A stretch of 64,000 bases of DNA from Acanthopleura granulata (lineage: Eukaryota; Mollusca; Polyplacophora; Chitonida; Chitonidae): NCBI GenBank assembly GCA_016165875.1, contig JABBOT010000009.1:17230790-17294789 (forward strand). Direction: 5' to 3'. Below, piece after piece: positions 12,440 through 23,500 of the stretch; position 1 is the first letter of the stretch, and each line of letters opens with the position of its first letter. The position numbers and the translations under genes were made by a program. The notes below the pieces were generated by a model. The model worked only from the letters and a program-made list of their open reading frames with translations. It was not told the DNA's origin and made no database searches.

Positions 12440-12980
12440 TTTACCTGACACTGAAAGGTCAATTATGGACAAACAGTCATCGAAATGAAAAAAACGATAC
12501 TATGAATTATGTATCTTACTGTAGTCTAAACTTTAACCTAGTTTCGTTAAAATCGTGCAAAGTGTGTGAGAGTAGCACCGTATCAGAGGAATTGTTACGA
12601 TGAACACACAGACGGACAAACGATCACCGAAATGGAAAATCGATACTACGAGTTATGTATCTTGATGAAGTCTAACCTTGAACTACTTTTAGTTGAAATC
12701 AGACAAAAACTGTAGGAGAAGCAGCGTTTGGAAAATGTTAACATATTCTGGATAAATAGAGATACAGACGGACAACCGATAATTGAAATGGAAAATCGAT
12801 ACTACGAATTATGTATCTTGATATCTTCCTCACTTGACCCAATTTTCATTCAAATCACCTAGAGTGTTGGGGAAGTGGCATATTGAAGCAAATGTTAACA
12901 GACGCCGGACAGACGGACGGACGCCCGAGAACTTGCTCATACATAACCTCTTCTGGTCTTCGACCAGCAGAGCTAAAAGG
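12440..12980 (+). repeat. Tandem repeat, unit about 130-180 bases (GAAATGGAAAATCGATACTA)
   Basis: About three to four units with GACGGACAAACGAT, GAAATGGAAAATCGATACTA, CGA.TTATGTATCTTGAT and a T-rich end. The same unit in reverse orientation fills parts of 44740-46090. Confidence 0.78.
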
Positions 12981-13580
12981 AAAATAACGTGTGTTGGACC
13001 ATATATCGCTACTTTTAGGTACTCATTTATTACAAAGTGTCTTTGGTCAATTAGCCTGATTCCCGCAACAAACGACAGCAAAAATAGTCCAAGAAAAGAA
13101 AAAGCTGAAAAATTGAGAGAGGTAAAAACACAAGGCTTAGGCGTCGAAATCGACATTCACATACTAGCCGTCAAGGAAAATGGGTTTTCCGGGTCAATAA
13201 TTGCAAGACCAGTTTCCAGAACGAGGCTGTCTGTAACTTTCAATGAGGCATGTTTTAGACGCTGAATGTTCGATTCTCAATAAAGGTTCAGGTTATATTT
13301 GTTAAAAGTTTTTCAACACGCAAAGCAAAGCAACTCTACTTGACATGAATTGCTCATTGTTACAAATACAAAATGCGGCTTGAGTCTTGGAGAGATCTGG
13401 AGGTGAACTTATTGGTACAATTACTTTAATGAAACAAATCATGTAAAGCAAAAACATGTCGCGGACAATTTATAACCCGTACCCGTGGACAGCCCAAGGT
13501 TTGCGGTTACAAACTGGCCAGCTAGAGTATAGTGTATATACACATTTGAACTTACAGCCAGGCAATGGGAGACCTTTCTT

Positions 13581-13800
13581 AGGGGCCTTCGTGGCTCAAT
13601 GACCCAGAAGTCTTCCACCAATGTAGTCGCTGTGAGTTCAAGTCCAGCTCATGCTGGTTTCCTCTCCGGCTGTATGTGGGCAGGTCTGCCAGCAACCTGC
13701 GGATGGTCGTGGGTTTCCTCCTATCAAAATGCTGGCCGCCGTCGTACAGTTGAAATATTCTGAGTACGGCGTAAAACACTAATTCAATATATAAATAAAC
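13581..13800 (+). mobile_element. SINE-1 with deletion in the head
   Basis: GGGCCTTCGTGGCTCAATGACC lacks the middle of the tRNA-like part; B box GAGTTCAAGTCC; body and tail complete. Confidence 0.82.
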
Positions 13801-13809
13801 AATACTTTC

Positions 13810-15480
13810 ATATCCGCAAAAACAATAATCTATCAGAAAACCTGTTGTCTGGGTGTTGCCAAAATATGTGGTGCCGTTACAACGTAACGCTGTAACATAT
13901 TCAAGAAGATATCATGTTAGTCTAATAGAATGTTTTTGTTAGATTAATAAAATATGTGCTGTAGTTGGTAGAACGGTGGGGTTAGACACCTTAAGTCGAA
14001 AGTTCGAGTCTCACTCGAGCCAGTATTTTCGCTGTGTGTAGGAGATCATATCTATTCGATGTATTCCCTAATGATGATTGCTATTTGCTTTCGAAACACC
14101 GAGTCATCTGTTCGTACATGTGCTATATTTAGTTTCTACGGTAGAAATTTTTCGGCATCGTGCAGACAGCATACTATCAGTTAAATGTAGCAAATTATTA
14201 TTTACTTTTTTCGAGTAACACCAGTATGTGTCATAGTCGGTGTCTTACATCGCAGTATATGGTAAATCGACGTTTTCCGATCTGGAACACAGTAAGGAAG
14301 TGATAGGAGGTAGCACGGAAAATAGGCTAAACTGTCTGCATAGTTTGATCAGATATTTCTCATAGAGATCAACATGTTCACAAAAAAAAAATTATTCGCA
14401 CGTGGACACTTACTGTATTGCTACATGTACTCTGACTCCATTAGAACTAATTATTATGAAGCCATTGACTAAGAAATCTTTCGAAATTGTAAAATTTTCC
14501 GTGTTGCGTGCTCGGTGATGATTGGCTTACGAGTGCACAAACCGCAACGCTTCGTGAAAAACAACGGGACAGAAAACGGTTGGTCACATATGGGCCTAAC
14601 AGGGTCACATAACATCAGACTCTTGACAAAAAAAGAATGTTTTCTAGCCAGGGTGTATAGGGTAACCTTCATCACATTACAGGATTCACGCATGAGTTAC
14701 AAGAATTCTGAAGAAGAAAGTTTTACACTCGACATATTGAATTGAGATTAAATGAAAGGAGTGGGCGTCACAACATACTCTTCACAGCACATCTCTACCA
14801 CCACTGACAAAATTAGTGCAAAAATCTTCAGCAAGCCCTCGTGATTGTGATGAGGAGGCAGCAACAAGATTATCAAGTACCTTATGGGCTCATTTCTTCT
14901 TAACTGTAAGGCGACTTTGTTAAGATGATAGGCACATCAAGGTTCATTTTAATCCGATTTATGACATGCTACCATACATCTGATTCTACTTCACAGTCAG
15001 CTTACGTTATTTCAGAGAGTGATTGCGCGTGAGTTAAAATTGTGAAAGAACAAACATTCTGGAGCTATTGCTTTCGACAGACATATATTTCTATTACTGC
15101 TTTAAGCTGGGGTTTAAGACTTTTGTCAAGAATTTGTTTTGCGTTCGTCAGTTTCATCGGTGGAAGAAACCTGAGTTTCCTGGGTAAAACCACTGTAATT
15201 TGATAGGTAACTGATAAACTTTTCCAGGTAATATATATAAAATTATATATATGTATGTCACGCGGGTGGATGACAAGTTATCTACAACAGTATTTTATAT
15301 ATTTTCTTAGTTCTATTCTTGGTTTGTGTGATTTGTGGTCTTTTTGAAACTGGTCTTGCGATTATTGACCCGGAACGCCCACTTTGGAAAACGGCTGGTG
15401 TACGAATTTCGGATTCGACGCCTTGGTTTTAACTGGAGTTTACCGCCCCACATAATAATTTGAATTGTGGTCGTCACCTT
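13810..15480. other. Spacer with SINE-head scrap
   Basis: Apart from the tRNA-like fragment at 13960 and an AT-rich run at 15228-15255, no motif or gene is supported. Confidence 0.5.
13960..14060 (+). mobile_element. tRNA-like SINE head fragment
   Basis: TGTAGTTGGTAGAACGGTGG (A-box-like) and AGTTCGAGTCTCACTC (B box), followed by CAGTATTTTCGCT. The same 3' sequence occurs at 20675-20715. The acceptor stem does not close as in a functional tRNA, so I call it a SINE head. Confidence 0.45.
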
Positions 15481-15489
15481 AATGGACGG

Positions 15490-16960
15490 GTAAGTCACAG
15501 TGTCCGGAGTAAACCACTGTCCTCTGGATAACTGATAAACTTTCCCACATGTGACACTGTAGCAAGATACCCAACAAACTTTCGACTTGTGACCCTCATT
15601 ACCAAGGCTCCGGGAATTTAGGGAGATGAGGGAAGTTACCAGTTCAGGGAGGATTCCCGGGTCCAGAACTGGGATTGTATCCGTACATCATGAGTAACAA
15701 TCACCAGGCTAATATTTTATCCATGGTTAAATGCGACTCTTCAGATACTGACTGTGCCTTATTAATTATCAGTGAGCAAATACCACTTCTCACATTGTAG
15801 CCATGGTTTACTTCTTGCACTTTTGCCTTACGGCATCACAACCTTGCTGAATCATGCGAATTAAACATTAACCACTTGATTGCGGTTTTTGTATCTCCAT
15901 TACGTCACTGCAGGTCACATCTTACTGGCATGACTGAAGACTTTGTACCTGTACGCTCCAAAGTAGTTCAGTCGTGGGAAGTGAGTAGCACGGAGTCGGC
16001 CTATTCGTGACCATTACAAGGTGGTAAGTTTCTCTAGTTCATTATTTTATTCACATGTATTCACCTCCTACATTTGAAAACTGGAAAGAAATGAATTTTG
16101 ATATGGCGGAACAATGCTCAAACAATGAATTTGTTTTGCCCCTTGTAGAAATAATTACAGATTTGACTACGAATGAGAAAGTAACCAGTAGTGCACTTTT
16201 AGAGTGCACACATTCACATTACATTTAGTTTTGAATGTTAAATACAAAAGCGCAATATGTGTGATACTCTATTTTGTTTTACCCAAGGAAGATTGCAACA
16301 GAATATTCTGTCACGAATACATGCAACTCCTTTTTGAAAAATATCACTTCGTTATAACACAATTACTTTTAACAACCTGTTCATTTTATTCGTCGTGAAA
16401 AGGTTACTTGTATTCGGCTCCTGATGACAAAAGATTCCAACAAGACTGTTTACTTACCGGAATTTCGCTATTGTTGAGGCATTAGGCCCATTTCATTATC
16501 AACATGAACCCCTTGTATGGCTTGTAACACGTACTATTGCTAGAAACGGAAAATTTACCTGTTTCCAAGTATGATAAAAACTGTAACTAGGGAGCGATTT
16601 TCAAACACTGACAGCTTACCTTTCTGGTATACTTGCTAATTTCAGTAATGAAGTATTTTATTGTTGGAGTTATAAACCAGTGGGTAAATTGATTTAAGAA
16701 ACCCTAGTCACAGCTTTAAAGAAAATTTCAGTTTGACACTGGCCTCTTGTCTCTCATATGCATTTAACTCTAGGATTTCACACACAAGCTGTCTGCTTCA
16801 CACGCATTTAGTAATGTTGGAATTGAATCAAAGTCTGTATAATGTCTTTCATATGCATATACCAATGTAGGGTTTCAACAGAGTGGAATAAAATCCAATA
16901 ACTGAGGTAAATTCACAAAAGGCCGGATTTCATCAGCTACGTATGACCATTTGCTAGCTA
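15490..16960 (+). repeat. Segmental duplication, copy B
   Basis: Counterpart of 5480-7500: GGAGTAAACCACTGTCC, TGAATCATGCGAATT, ACGTCACTGCAGGTCACATC, CAAGGTGGTAAGTTTC, AGGCCCATTTCATTATC, TGAAGTATTTTATTG, AGAAACCCTAGTCACAG. It lies upstream of gene 1. Confidence 0.75.
15840..16022 (+). promoter_or_regulatory. Possible non-coding first exon/promoter area of gene 1
   Basis: It contains a CRE-like TTACGTCACTG and ends in a consensus donor (GGTG|GTAAGT) conserved in the duplicate at about 6705. Distance to the gene 1 ATG is 4.4 kb. This is inference only; no TATA box is obvious. Confidence 0.25.
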
Positions 16961-16990
16961 TCACATGATCATCACTGCTCTGGATGACAG
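16880..16990 (+). repeat. Unclassified 300-bp repeat, 3' part
   Basis: AATAACTGAGGTAAATTCAC, AAAAGGCCGGATTTCATCAG and TATCACATGATCATCACTGC. Confidence 0.6.
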
Positions 16991-17107
16991 ACATTACTGT
17001 TCATTGCGTTTTGAATGGGAGGACAACGTAACGTTTGAGTAGACCAGTGAGGTATAATAGGTAAGTCTGCCTAAGCCGCGATGTCAGGGGACATATAAGT
17101 TGTTACT

Positions 17108-18184
17108 CTTTAAGGATACTAGAACTCCTAGTAAGCAAAATTTCACATTTTACCTTTTGTGGACCAATATATTGATTAAATATGGCCAGGAACACATATA
17201 TTCTGATAAGTAAATCACTGCTGATTTAACAAAAGTTAAAGAGGAAGTTTAATTTAAATGGTAAACTGTCCACTCAGACAAGAAAATTTTGAAAACTGGC
17301 CAAAAATAGCATTTTTCAAAAACAGCTAAATTTTTTTTTCAAAAATTTAGAATTTTTGAAATATTTTTTAATATTTTAATATTCATCTCAGATTGCTCTG
17401 ACTGATCAGTTAAAGTTAAAACTTTTTTGGGAAATTTTGATATCCTTGTACTAATTTCTTTAAAATTAGGAAAGATATCAAAAATTTTTGAGATCGTTTT
17501 TTAGCTTAAATACTTAGTTACAAATTTCATAGCATTATGTTGAAAAATAAGCGAGAAATAAAAGTGTGTAACCATACAACCTTCTCAAAAAAAGAAAGTG
17601 AAAAACAGCCCAAAATGTCTGGAGGGGCAAAATTGGTCATTACTTCGTTTGCAAATTAGTTTTAATCAAGAACTATCCCCCTTCAGCTAAAATATAAAGA
17701 TATAAACCTACTTATGGTAAATTTTAAAACTTTTTATGCTCCATAAAGCGTAATTTGACGTTGATTCTTGACAGTTCTTACCTAAACCTGCTAGAATGTG
17801 TTTATGAACCCCTCCACCAATGGTACCCTGTTGGGGTGATTAATGTTGTTGTAGTTAATAGGTCAACTGCGTAAGCAGCCATAAAGAGATTATATCAGGA
17901 GGCAATTCTCATTTACCAGAGGCAGATCTCTTCATAACAGGTAACCCACCTCACTGGGCTGATCCTCCATAATAAAGGGGAACTAAGAAAACACATCTGC
18001 CTTGGTCCACAAAATATTTATAATTTGTTTGTTTTGGTTTTTTTTGTCAGATTTAAGGTATTTACAATTTGAATTGGTTTCCATCTTTAATGAGGTGAAA
18101 GATAGGAGGATGGAGAGTAAGAATGTGAAATAATAAAATAACTTACCACATTTTACTGCTGAAGGGTTCTAGTATCCCTAAACA
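17108..18184. mobile_element. Non-autonomous DNA element with terminal inverted repeats
   Basis: The left end TTAAGGATACTAGAACTCCT and the right end, read inverted, TTTAGGGATACTAGAACCCT match, with further similarity inward (about 25-35 bases). The interior is AT-rich with no transposase frame. The right end, about 110 bases, recurs at 37056-37165 as a solo end. Confidence 0.65.
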
Positions 18185-18194
18185 TTTAAATGTA

Positions 18195-18282
18195 CAACTG
18201 GAATGAAACCTTTGCTGACGTAAATGAACAATAGTTCCATGGGTTAAGTGTGACCAGCTGCAAACTATCACACTGTGGTGGC
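18195..18282 (+). repeat. Unclassified 300-bp repeat, fragment
   Basis: GGAATGAAACCTTTGCTGAC and GACCAGCTGCAAACTATCAC correspond to AATAAAACCCTAACTGA and ATTTGCCAACTATCACAC of fuller copies. Confidence 0.45.
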
Positions 18283-18285
18283 GAC

Positions 18286-18560
18286 CGCCTCGGTGGCTGA
18301 GCAGTTAGTGCGTCCGCCTCGATTTCGGGAGTTCCGGAATCAAACCAGAGTCAGATCATACCAAAGACTTTAAACATGGTACTTGTTGCTCCTCACCTGA
18401 CTGAATGTTTTAGTAATATGACGACCAGGAGTTCTTTGAATGTACGGACAGTGCCACAGGAAGACACTGTCCGTACATTCAAAGAACTCCTGTTCGTCAT
18501 ATGACTGAAACATTGTTGATTCCGACTTTAAATCGAAGCATCCATACATACATTGTCGTA
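18286..18560 (+). mobile_element. SINE-2 (tRNA-headed) with internal palindrome
   Basis: Head ACCGCCTCGGTGGCTGAGCA (A box) and B-box region GAGTTCCGGAATCAAACC, then CATACCAAAGACTTTAAACA and a CATACATACAT-type tail. It shares head, body and tail with 54428-54752 and, inverted, 37937-38172. The body here has been converted into an inverted repeat. Confidence 0.75.
18416..18502. repeat. Near-perfect palindrome, 38-base arms, 11-base loop
   Basis: Arms are 18416-18453 and 18465-18502 with a single mismatch (18426 against 18492). The loop is ccacaggaaga. The right arm matches the normal SINE-2 body, so the left arm is the added inverted copy. Confidence 0.92.
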
Positions 18561-19724
18561 GTCAAGTATACACATGGCGTTTACGTGTACACTACAACGC
18601 CATGGATGCCTCTAATGGAAACACTGTGTCGGTTTGACGCTTAACTCCTCATCGGCCCATACCCGCTTCTTCCTCGGCTCTTTTGTTGTCTCACATCCCT
18701 TCTTCGATTTAAAAATAATCTACAGTGCTAACATCCTACAGCCATGGCCACTGAGGTTTTGTGTTTTTCATGTAAATAGTACAAAGGTGTCTAATTTGAC
18801 AATAAGTCTCTTGTCTTTTACACGTAGAAAGCAATATGGGATTTGACACCTGTCTTCGTGGATAAGTTCTTATACACTGATTGGGACAAACATTTACATG
18901 TATAGCTGGAATAAAAACTTACCTGGAAACGAGTTACTACTGACAACTACATGTATCACACTGTCTTCGCTGCTATGGGTTCACTCTCTGTACCGTGGGA
19001 GTTTACATTGTGACTTGGGTGTTTTGACACGAAAGCTGGTTTGTTTTACTTGGATTTACCCATGGTAGATTTGACATTAAGGCTGTTGTCTTTCATCTCC
19101 ATATACAAATGTATACATGTATACACAAAGTGTATATATCAACTTTCTGCCGGACACAAAAATTATCACATTTTACAGACATATACAAATGTAAGATTTG
19201 ACACAAATACTACGTTTAAATATTACTATCGGATTTGACACAGATGACATGGCCTATATACCAAAGTTGCATTTCACTTTATTTATCGTGTCTTTTATGT
19301 TTTTATACAAGTTCGAAGGTTGGGATAGACACCTAGGGTCTTGTCCTTCATGTGTATATAACAGCGTTATACACAGGAACACTCTCGTCTTTACACCAAC
19401 GTAGAATTTGACACAAGTTAATGTCGAATTCGATCCTAACGGCCTTGTCTTTTTCATGTATTTAACAATACTGAATTCGACTCTAAAGCTTTTGTTATTA
19501 AAATGCATGAATTAAATGTACGATATGATATCTGTCGGATTTGACGCAAATGCTCTTATCTTCAGTTGCATATGCGAATATCAAACATGAGTCTAAAACT
19601 TTTGTCTTGCACAAAGACACATGTCTTTTACATAAATACACATGCAGTGCCGCATTTAACCCAAACGGCCTGGTCTTTTTAGTACATGTTTATATTAATG
19701 TTGAGTTTCGCTTGAGGTTTAACA

Positions 19725-20100
19725 TAGCTTTCACCACCTTTCTCCGACATTCGCTTATGGATTTTGCTTGGGGTTAAACGCAGCTTTCATCACCTTTCCA
19801 AGATATTCCCTTACCAGGTTTAGCTTGGAGTTAACTTATATACCTTTCATCCAATTTCTCATTCCGCATAACTTCCATTCCTTTTCCATGATATCCCTGT
19901 ATGGGTTTTCTTGGGGCTTAACCTAGTTGTCATCACCTTTCTATGACATACCCTTATACTTTTTGCCTGAGGCCTAACATAGCTTTCGTCCAATTCTGGG
20001 ATATAGCCTTATTGGTTTTCTTTGATGTTTAGCATAGCCTTCAATTCCTTTCTATGACATCCCCTTATGAATTCTACTTTGGGCTTATTAATGTAGCTGT
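19725..20100 (+). repeat. Degenerate tandem repeat related to 9965-10135
   Basis: Repeats of CTTATGGATTTTGCTTGGGG, CAGCTTTCATCACCTTTCC and GATATTCCCTTA with a period near 55-60 bases, ending about 340 bases before the gene 1 start codon. Confidence 0.72.
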
Positions 20101-20239
20101 GTTTTATATGGAGTTTAGGAGATCTTACTATGGATCTTACTTGGAGCTTCCCGCAGTTTCCATAACCTGTCAGTAATGTATATCTCGTAGATTTTATTAG
20201 AGTGTCGTCTGTCCCATCACCTTCCCGTGTGATGATGCG

Positions 20240-20305
20240 GGGCTTTAAACGTGGCTGTAAGCGAAATATTCTTGAGTATGGCATGAAACTCCAATGGATA
20301 AAACT
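20240..20305 (+). mobile_element. SINE-1 tail fragment
   Basis: GTAAGCGAAATATTCTTGAG, then TATGGCATGAAACTCCAATG. Only the tail is recognisable. Confidence 0.5.
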
Positions 20306-20439
20306 TTTTGGTCATACCCCATTTGGGGCGTTGATCTCAATGTTCCATTTCATCATGTAACGAGGGAGGATTTTTTCACATAGGATGCCTTTCCATGATC
20401 TAAGAGGCACTAACATTGACGGACACGCGAACACTCACC

Positions 20440-20547
20440 ATGACGATGAAGAAGGTTTTGCTGACCATGCTGGACATGAAAACCGTCATAATGTCCATCT
20501 TGACCCCGATTCTTCTGCTGCCCATTCTCTACAAAGTCGAGGGCGAT
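20440..20547 (+). CDS. Gene 1 exon 1 (start codon, first membrane segment)
   Basis: ATG at 20440 lies in an ACCATGA context. It begins MTMKKVLLTML and runs into the hydrophobic ILTPILLLPILY, typical of the SLC13 N-terminus, ending in VEGD before gtaagt. Phase 0. A longer reading to a TTG at 20416 is not needed. A tctaag acceptor-like site near 20402 could mark a 5'-UTR intron. The second ATG at 20446 is an alternative start. Confidence 0.85.
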
Positions 20548-23500
20548 GTAAGTCATGTCATTGTTATAGGTCCTACATGGAATATGTGTGATTCCCTACA
20601 CGCATAAATGGACAAAAGCGAAAGTGAGGCTAGAACATTACAACTCGTTTGAGCTCGGAGAGCTGTGCATCCGTGAGATCGAGTCTCACTCTAGCCAGTA
20701 GTATCGCTAATCTTCATTTGTCAGTGTACATGAAAACATCTATTCCATGTAAGTATATATTAAGAATTAGTTAATCTTTGTTTCCTTCAGGTTTATTGCT
20801 CTTTTGGTTTATAATTGCCTTTTCTCCACCGAATGATAAACATCATGCATTACTGAAATGAAAACATTTTAAAAAGCCGAAAGTGAAAGAAAGCACCCAA
20901 AACTAGAACCTGATCTGTAGTGATGCCATGTGCCGTAGGGTTCAAATCACAGCATTGATTCATTTTCAAAACAGAAAGCTATCAAAGCCCAAGACAACCC
21001 ACAAACCCTGCCCCCACCCCTAATAAAAACTGGATTGTAACCCTACATGGTGACTTTCTGTACGGTACGGTCCCAAGTTTCAATTCAGTGTGATGCACCG
21101 TTTTGAAAAATGGCCAGGAAAACGGACTGGCATTCTAAATTAACCCTGCAGCCCAGCACGGTACCAGACAGGCACTAATAAAAGCAATTTCACAGTGCCC
21201 AAGAGTTGCGTCCCTTTATGTCGTGACATCGCCTTTTGGCAGGCTAGGCTATTTAGTGAAGTTACAAATGTATGAAATAAAGATTTCTGCTGGAAATTTA
21301 GATGCTATTATGTGTAGAAATAATTAATTTTCTGATGAGTTCTTTCCAGACCCTTAGCCCTTTATTTTAAACTTTCGACAAACGGAAAAACCTTAAAAAA
21401 CATTGCACTCAAAAGTAGTTGCTTTTACATAATATCTTCATTTGTGTGAAATCCTTAAAGCATATTTTACTGCATTCGTCTTACTACATCCTTTAATGAG
21501 ACGAAACTGTTGTCTCTATCAGGTTTCTGATTCAGTATCACCTGGTGTAGGTTTGAATGAGTTTATTTACTGTGTGACTGTTCTTGTCGGCCCTTTCATT
21601 CCGAAGCCTGGGAGATGCGCCTATGGTGTCTGCATCATTACAGTGTTCTGGGCGTTCGAAGTTTTGCCCCTCGGCGTGACGTCATTGCTTCCCATCTTGC
21701 TGTTTCCGGTTCTTGGTGTTCTGAATACAGGACAAGTTAGTGCGGAGTACATCAAGGTATGTGAACTATGTGGTATTTGCCTTGTACCTGTGAGAGTGTT
21801 AGGTGGGAAATGGGATGGGAGCGGGTTAGCTGGAGTGATGGGTTCCACAGACGATAGCCATGGCGACCGGATAGAGACGCAAGCAAATAAGTGCGAAAAT
21901 GGACATGAAAAACTGTTAATTATTAGTGAGAAAAAAGGTTTCCCGATCATAATGTAGTCGAATCATCGGAAGGCAAATTAACCTGAGTGATTATTTTCTG
22001 GTAGATCATTTAGAGCTATGTTTTGTAGCGCTGTTTCAACAGAATTGAGCACAATGGAATAAATGAAGTCTATAACACGAGCTTTATGGATCAGACCAAT
22101 AATAAAAGATTTCATTGCTCGACAAGTTTGCAGTCAAAACTGAGCATATTTATTTATTATTTCTTTTTTTTTTATTACGCCGTCCTAAAGAATATTTCAC
22201 TTATACAATGGAGACCAGCATCATTTGGTGGAAGCAAACCGGGCAAAGCCCGGGGGAAACCATGCGCAGGTTGCCGATAGGCTTTCCCACGAATGAACCC
22301 GAGAGACTTGAGTATTTTTATGGTGAAATAGCTTAGTTATCTGTTTCACTTAACATGAAAAAAGCCCCCAAACCGGATTCCGCTCCCATTTATAATCTTT
22401 GTCGCACCTCTCAGTTTTCGGCTCTCCACGATAAGGCTGAGATATTGCCGATGTGGCGTTAAGCCGTAATTATTCATTCTCAGTTTTCGGTTATCTCAGG
22501 ATGACATTGCCCATGCTCGGAAGCACGAAATTCAAATCACTATTCATTAATATCTCACCAAACTCTAAACAGACGCTTAGATTTCAGTGCGTTTGCTCAT
22601 ACGGATATAATGTTTGCTGGTTGCTATATTCGGCATTTAGCCAGTGAGGTTTCGTCTTCGAATTGACCTCTCGCTGTGTCGGCTGTAGCTTTAGGCCAGG
22701 AGGTTTGTAAGGTACCTAATGAAGGGCGGTGGTTTATATCGGGTTCTCCGCTTTCCTCCACACACAAATCTGATCCGAATCACATTTTATAGGAGAAAAA
22801 TCTTAGGCCCGACTGTAAAAACTCATGAAATAAATGACATTCTGCACTCTATTGCATTCCCACAGAGCCCATCTGTCACCATCATCGGGATATTCGGTAT
22901 AATTGCCGGTGTTGAGCGCTGGGGTCTCCACAAGCGGGTAGCCCTGGGTATTCTTAACGTCTCTGGAACAAAGCCGCATTGGTCTGTATCCAGAATCCTC
23001 CTTTCACTATACATGTAGAAGCTGTACTATCTAAAATTTACGGCAGTGTACATCCAGAAGCTGTACTGTTCAACTTACTTTTATGTGTATGTCATTGTAA
23101 AACGTACTCTTGGTAAACAACAAGGTTGCCATATACTTTGCTGAAATATCAGTAACAAATTATGTGCCCCTTGCGAAGCCTATGTGGGAGTTCAAATCCC
23201 GCCTATGTTCTTTTATAGCAAAACACAATTTCATGGTTTCTCCCTTTCCTAATCGGGCAAAAAATTTTCAACAGGAAGATCTGGTGTGTGATAAATTTCT
23301 ATACATTTAGGTTGGGATGGTCGTACCCAACATCCTTGGTAGGACATCGGTAGGACATACGATCGCAGCAGATAATAAATTGTCTGTATTAATGGCTTAT
23401 TCTCATGTGTTAGTGATCATATGTGAAATCTTGTAACGGCCTTAGTCAGACAAAGTGTTAGTGCTATATCTCTAGGTTGATCGTTGTGGAGATCATGTCA

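Noticed and set aside
12834..13265. 143-residue open frame
   Set aside because: It starts inside the long tandem repeat, resembles no family, and is mirrored by an open frame on the other strand.
13966..14030. Functional tRNA gene
   Set aside because: A- and B-box-like sequences are present, but a closed cloverleaf with matched acceptor stem cannot be drawn, and the flank is shared with another SINE-like fragment.
21757..22865. A missing exon between exons 2 and 3 carrying the usual DTN..GG sequence
   Set aside because: Exon 3 aligns without a gap to that region; the residues are changed, not missing. Both paralogs agree.
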